From MPNP01 sp963668325 (GTDB taxonomy: Bacteria; Pseudomonadota; Alphaproteobacteria; Rhodobacterales; Rhodobacteraceae): a stretch of 64,000 nucleotides of DNA. The position numbers and the translations under genes were made by a program. The stretch spans positions 1,116,001-1,180,000 of the forward strand of contig OY764222.1 of NCBI GenBank assembly GCA_963668325.1, given 5' to 3'. The notes beneath the pieces were generated by a model, which was not told the DNA's origin, searched no databases, and saw nothing but the letters and a program-made list of their open reading frames with translations. Within the stretch, counting starts at the first letter, position 1; every line of letters begins with the position of its first letter. Shown piece by piece: positions 62,758 to 64,000 of this stretch.

Positions 62758-62859
62758 TTAAAAAACAACACCCTGGTCAACCAGCTGGGCCGACAGATCT
62801 TTGGCTAATTGAATATATTCACTTCGCAATCTGATTGTGTCTGTTGCTCTTTTTTGCAT
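62758..62859 (-). CDS. Possible 33-residue ORF downstream of the relaxase gene
   Basis: MQKRATDTIRLRSEYIQLAK followed by DLSAQLVDQGVVF. It is charged and helical. No clear ribosome-binding site (GAATTC before ATG). It follows the relaxase gene on the same strand by 69 bp. It may be a small mob-associated protein or noise. Confidence 0.2.
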   Translation of the reverse strand: MQKRATDTIRLRSEYIQLAKDLSAQLVDQGVVF

Positions 62860-62927
62860 TTGAATTCCTGATTATTATTTTGAGTTAAGTAGGGCTTAAC
62901 ATGACTGCAGGAAAGTAGCAAGGCTCA

Positions 62928-64000
62928 CTATTCCCACGGGGGTTTCAGCATTAAGTCGAAGGGATCATCATACCAGGTCGATTTGGGCCTTTCCTGCTTT
63001 TCCTCTTTTTGCGGCCGCAACCAGTTCATCAGCTTTTCTCGTATTCGTTCAGCTGTTGCTCTAAGTCTGTCAGTCGCCCGGTTAATTCGCTCCAATTCTT
63101 TGCGTAATCGTTCAGCGCCTCGTGCAAATTCTGTATATCGTCGCCTTGTTGCTTCAGCTGTTTCTCGAAACCTTTCATATAGCCATTTTCCTTCTTCCTC
63201 TGCTCGGTAAAACTCTGCAATGCTTTGTGCAAGTTCTTCGTTTCTTCTTCTTGCCTTTTCATTTGCTTCAGCATCTGATTTTCCAACTCGGTCAATGCCA
63301 TCATCTACTCTCCTAGCTTGATTATCCATTGGTTGGGGAAACTCTGATCCGTAAAAACTACCGGTTTCTCCATTCCAGGGTCTTGGAACAGGTAGGTTGT
63401 CCCCTCGAAAGTCCTCATCTCCAGCCCCATTTCCCCCAACACTATCTTCCTGGCCAGCTGGTGTTGGTTCCAGGTCCATGCCAGGTTGCCCAGCACCCCC
63501 AGGGTCAGAATTACCAAAACCCCTAGCAGGATCCGGTTGCTCATACTCCGGGGATTGGCCTGGTGCTCGAGTTTCTTCAACTTCAATTCCATAGCGTTTG
63601 TGATAGAACTCAGTGCGCTTTCCCAGCGCTGCCTCCATTCGTTGCCGAGCTTCAGCAATTCCTGCTTCTCGTTCTCTTCCCGTTTCTTCTTTGCTTCTTC
63701 CCGGCTCCGGGCCATACTCTTGGAATAATCCTGCATTGAAGTCATCTTCATAAATAGGTCCTTTCAATCTGACTTTTTTCTTTGTGCCTTCGGGAATTAT
63801 CGTGATGTATTTTTTTCCCAGGCGATTGACTGTTCCATGTTTCTCGAGTTCCTTCACGACATCCGTCCGGTCGGTAATATCCCCTAGCTTTATCAATTCC
63901 ATAAGATGAGCGGTTATCTCCCGGCGAATTCCGCCGACATCCTTACCTAGATGAACTGGTCTGGCCCTCTTCGGATCATCCGGGCGAGCCCACCCTTCCT
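62928..64000 (-). CDS. mobA: ColE1-type relaxase MobA/MbeA, 5' end beyond the window
   Basis: The frame is open to the right edge (ARPDDPKRARPVHLGKDVGG...), so the catalytic N-terminus is outside. The visible part has IRREITAHLMELIKLGDITD and TDVVKELEKHGTVNRLGKKY, then ITIIPEGTKKKVRLKGPIYE. This is the post-catalytic region of MbeA-like (MOBP5/HEN) relaxases. A proline/glycine-rich linker and a coiled-coil tail follow. Relaxases nick oriT and lead the strand into the recipient. Two other genes lie inside it in other frames, exactly as in ColE1. Confidence 0.85.
   Translation of the reverse strand, partial: EGWARPDDPKRARPVHLGKDVGGIRREITAHLMELIKLGDITDRTDVVKELEKHGTVNRLGKKYITIIPEGTKKKVRLKGPIYEDDFNAGLFQEYGPEPGRSKEETGREREAGIAEARQRMEAALGKRTEFYHKRYGIEVEETRAPGQSPEYEQPDPARGFGNSDPGGAGQPGMDLEPTPAGQEDSVGGNGAGDEDFRGDNLPVPRPWNGETGSFYGSEFPQPMDNQARRVDDGIDRVGKSDAEANEKARRRNEELAQSIAEFYRAEEEGKWLYERFRETAEATRRRYTEFARGAERLRKELERINRATDRLRATAERIREKLMNWLRPQKEEKQERPKSTWYDDPFDLMLKPPWE
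63029..63304 (-). CDS. mobD: MobD/MbeD-like protein nested in the relaxase gene
   Basis: This 91-residue coiled-coil protein (MALTELENQMLKQMKRQEEE... ending TGRLTDLEQQLNEYEKS) starts at the stop of mobB and is read in a different frame from the relaxase. The TELE-x-QML opening and heptads match MbeD of ColE1, which has a role in entry exclusion. The nested position is the family hallmark. Start could be either of two adjacent ATGs. Confidence 0.75.
   Translation of the reverse strand: MMALTELENQMLKQMKRQEEETKNLHKALQSFTEQRKKENGYMKGFEKQLKQQGDDIQNLHEALNDYAKNWSELTGRLTDLEQQLNEYEKS
63305..63751 (-). CDS. mobB: MobB/MbeB-like protein nested in the relaxase gene
   Basis: This 148-residue protein has a charged helical N-terminus (SKSMARSREEAKKKREENEK), one membrane span (RILLGVLVILTLGVLGNLAW, about 73-92) and a C-terminal piece MGLEMRTFEGTTYLFQDPGM. 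The order of coiled coil, span, then W/G-x-x-L-x-E-x-x-G-x-x-F is that of MbeB of ColE1, which anchors the relaxosome to the membrane. It lies entirely within the relaxase gene in another frame and is followed immediately by mobD. Confidence 0.82.
   Translation of the reverse strand: MKMTSMQDYSKSMARSREEAKKKREENEKQELLKLGNEWRQRWESALSSITNAMELKLKKLEHQANPRSMSNRILLGVLVILTLGVLGNLAWTWNQHQLARKIVLGEMGLEMRTFEGTTYLFQDPGMEKPVVFTDQSFPNQWIIKLGE

Noticed and set aside
63122..63728. Plus-strand ORFs rich in F, L and S opposite the mob genes
   Set aside because: Antisense of charged coiled-coil coding sequence. No signal or family support.

Overview
The window comes from an alphaproteobacterium of moderate GC. 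Its left end carries secE-nusG-rplKAJL-rpoBC-rpsL-rpsG with alphaproteobacterial-type proteins. TRAP transporters, UbiG and DUF882 proteins fit the same group. I cannot name a genus. The very long RpoB (about 1743 residues) is a lineage marker worth using.

Layout. 1-13.9 kb (minus strand): the transcription/translation core, with a terminator after secE, an L10-type leader and hairpins before rpoB. 14.1-16.7 kb: cobD, a Panacea (DUF4065) toxin-antitoxin pair and a broken HigA-like antitoxin gene. 16.9-24.4 kb: one ABC import operon (binding protein, two permeases, two small proteins, two ATPases) ending in a fused dihydroxyacetone kinase. 24.6-27.2 kb: a small unknown gene, a frameshifted PemK/MazF-like toxin gene, ubiG and a DUF882 peptidase. 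27.3-38.0 kb: a sugar-acid regulon with a GntR/FadR regulator, two enolase-superfamily dehydratases, a zinc alcohol dehydrogenase, a KduD-like reductase, a TRAP transporter, a phytanoyl-CoA-dioxygenase-like oxygenase and an EamA permease. 38.0-46.9 kb: accessory genes, including a probable small RNA, TacAT, decayed GIY-YIG/HTH genes, N-formylglutamate amidohydrolase, an iron alcohol dehydrogenase, a DUF4143 ATPase preceded by repeats, and a GIY-YIG protein.

From 46.9 kb to the right edge is a mobile-element dump. A fadH remnant was cut by an ISAs1-family element, which a three-recombinase RIT element then interrupted. Next come an ankyrin lipoprotein, small membrane proteins, a complete ISNCY-type insertion sequence with 4-bp target duplications, a secreted protein ending in a perfect palindrome, and BrnT/BrnA. 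These are followed by a four-gene transposon-like operon (zinc-ribbon protein, DDE transposase, AAA ATPase, Toprim/primase-like protein). The window ends in a ColE1-type mobilization module with mobB and mobD nested in the relaxase gene.

The strongest candidates for something little described are the zinc-ribbon/DDE/AAA/Toprim operon, the ColE1-like mob module in an alphaproteobacterium, the enlarged RpoB, and the promoter-terminator-bounded small RNA near 38.8 kb. All functional assignments come from reading protein motifs by eye; no database search was run.
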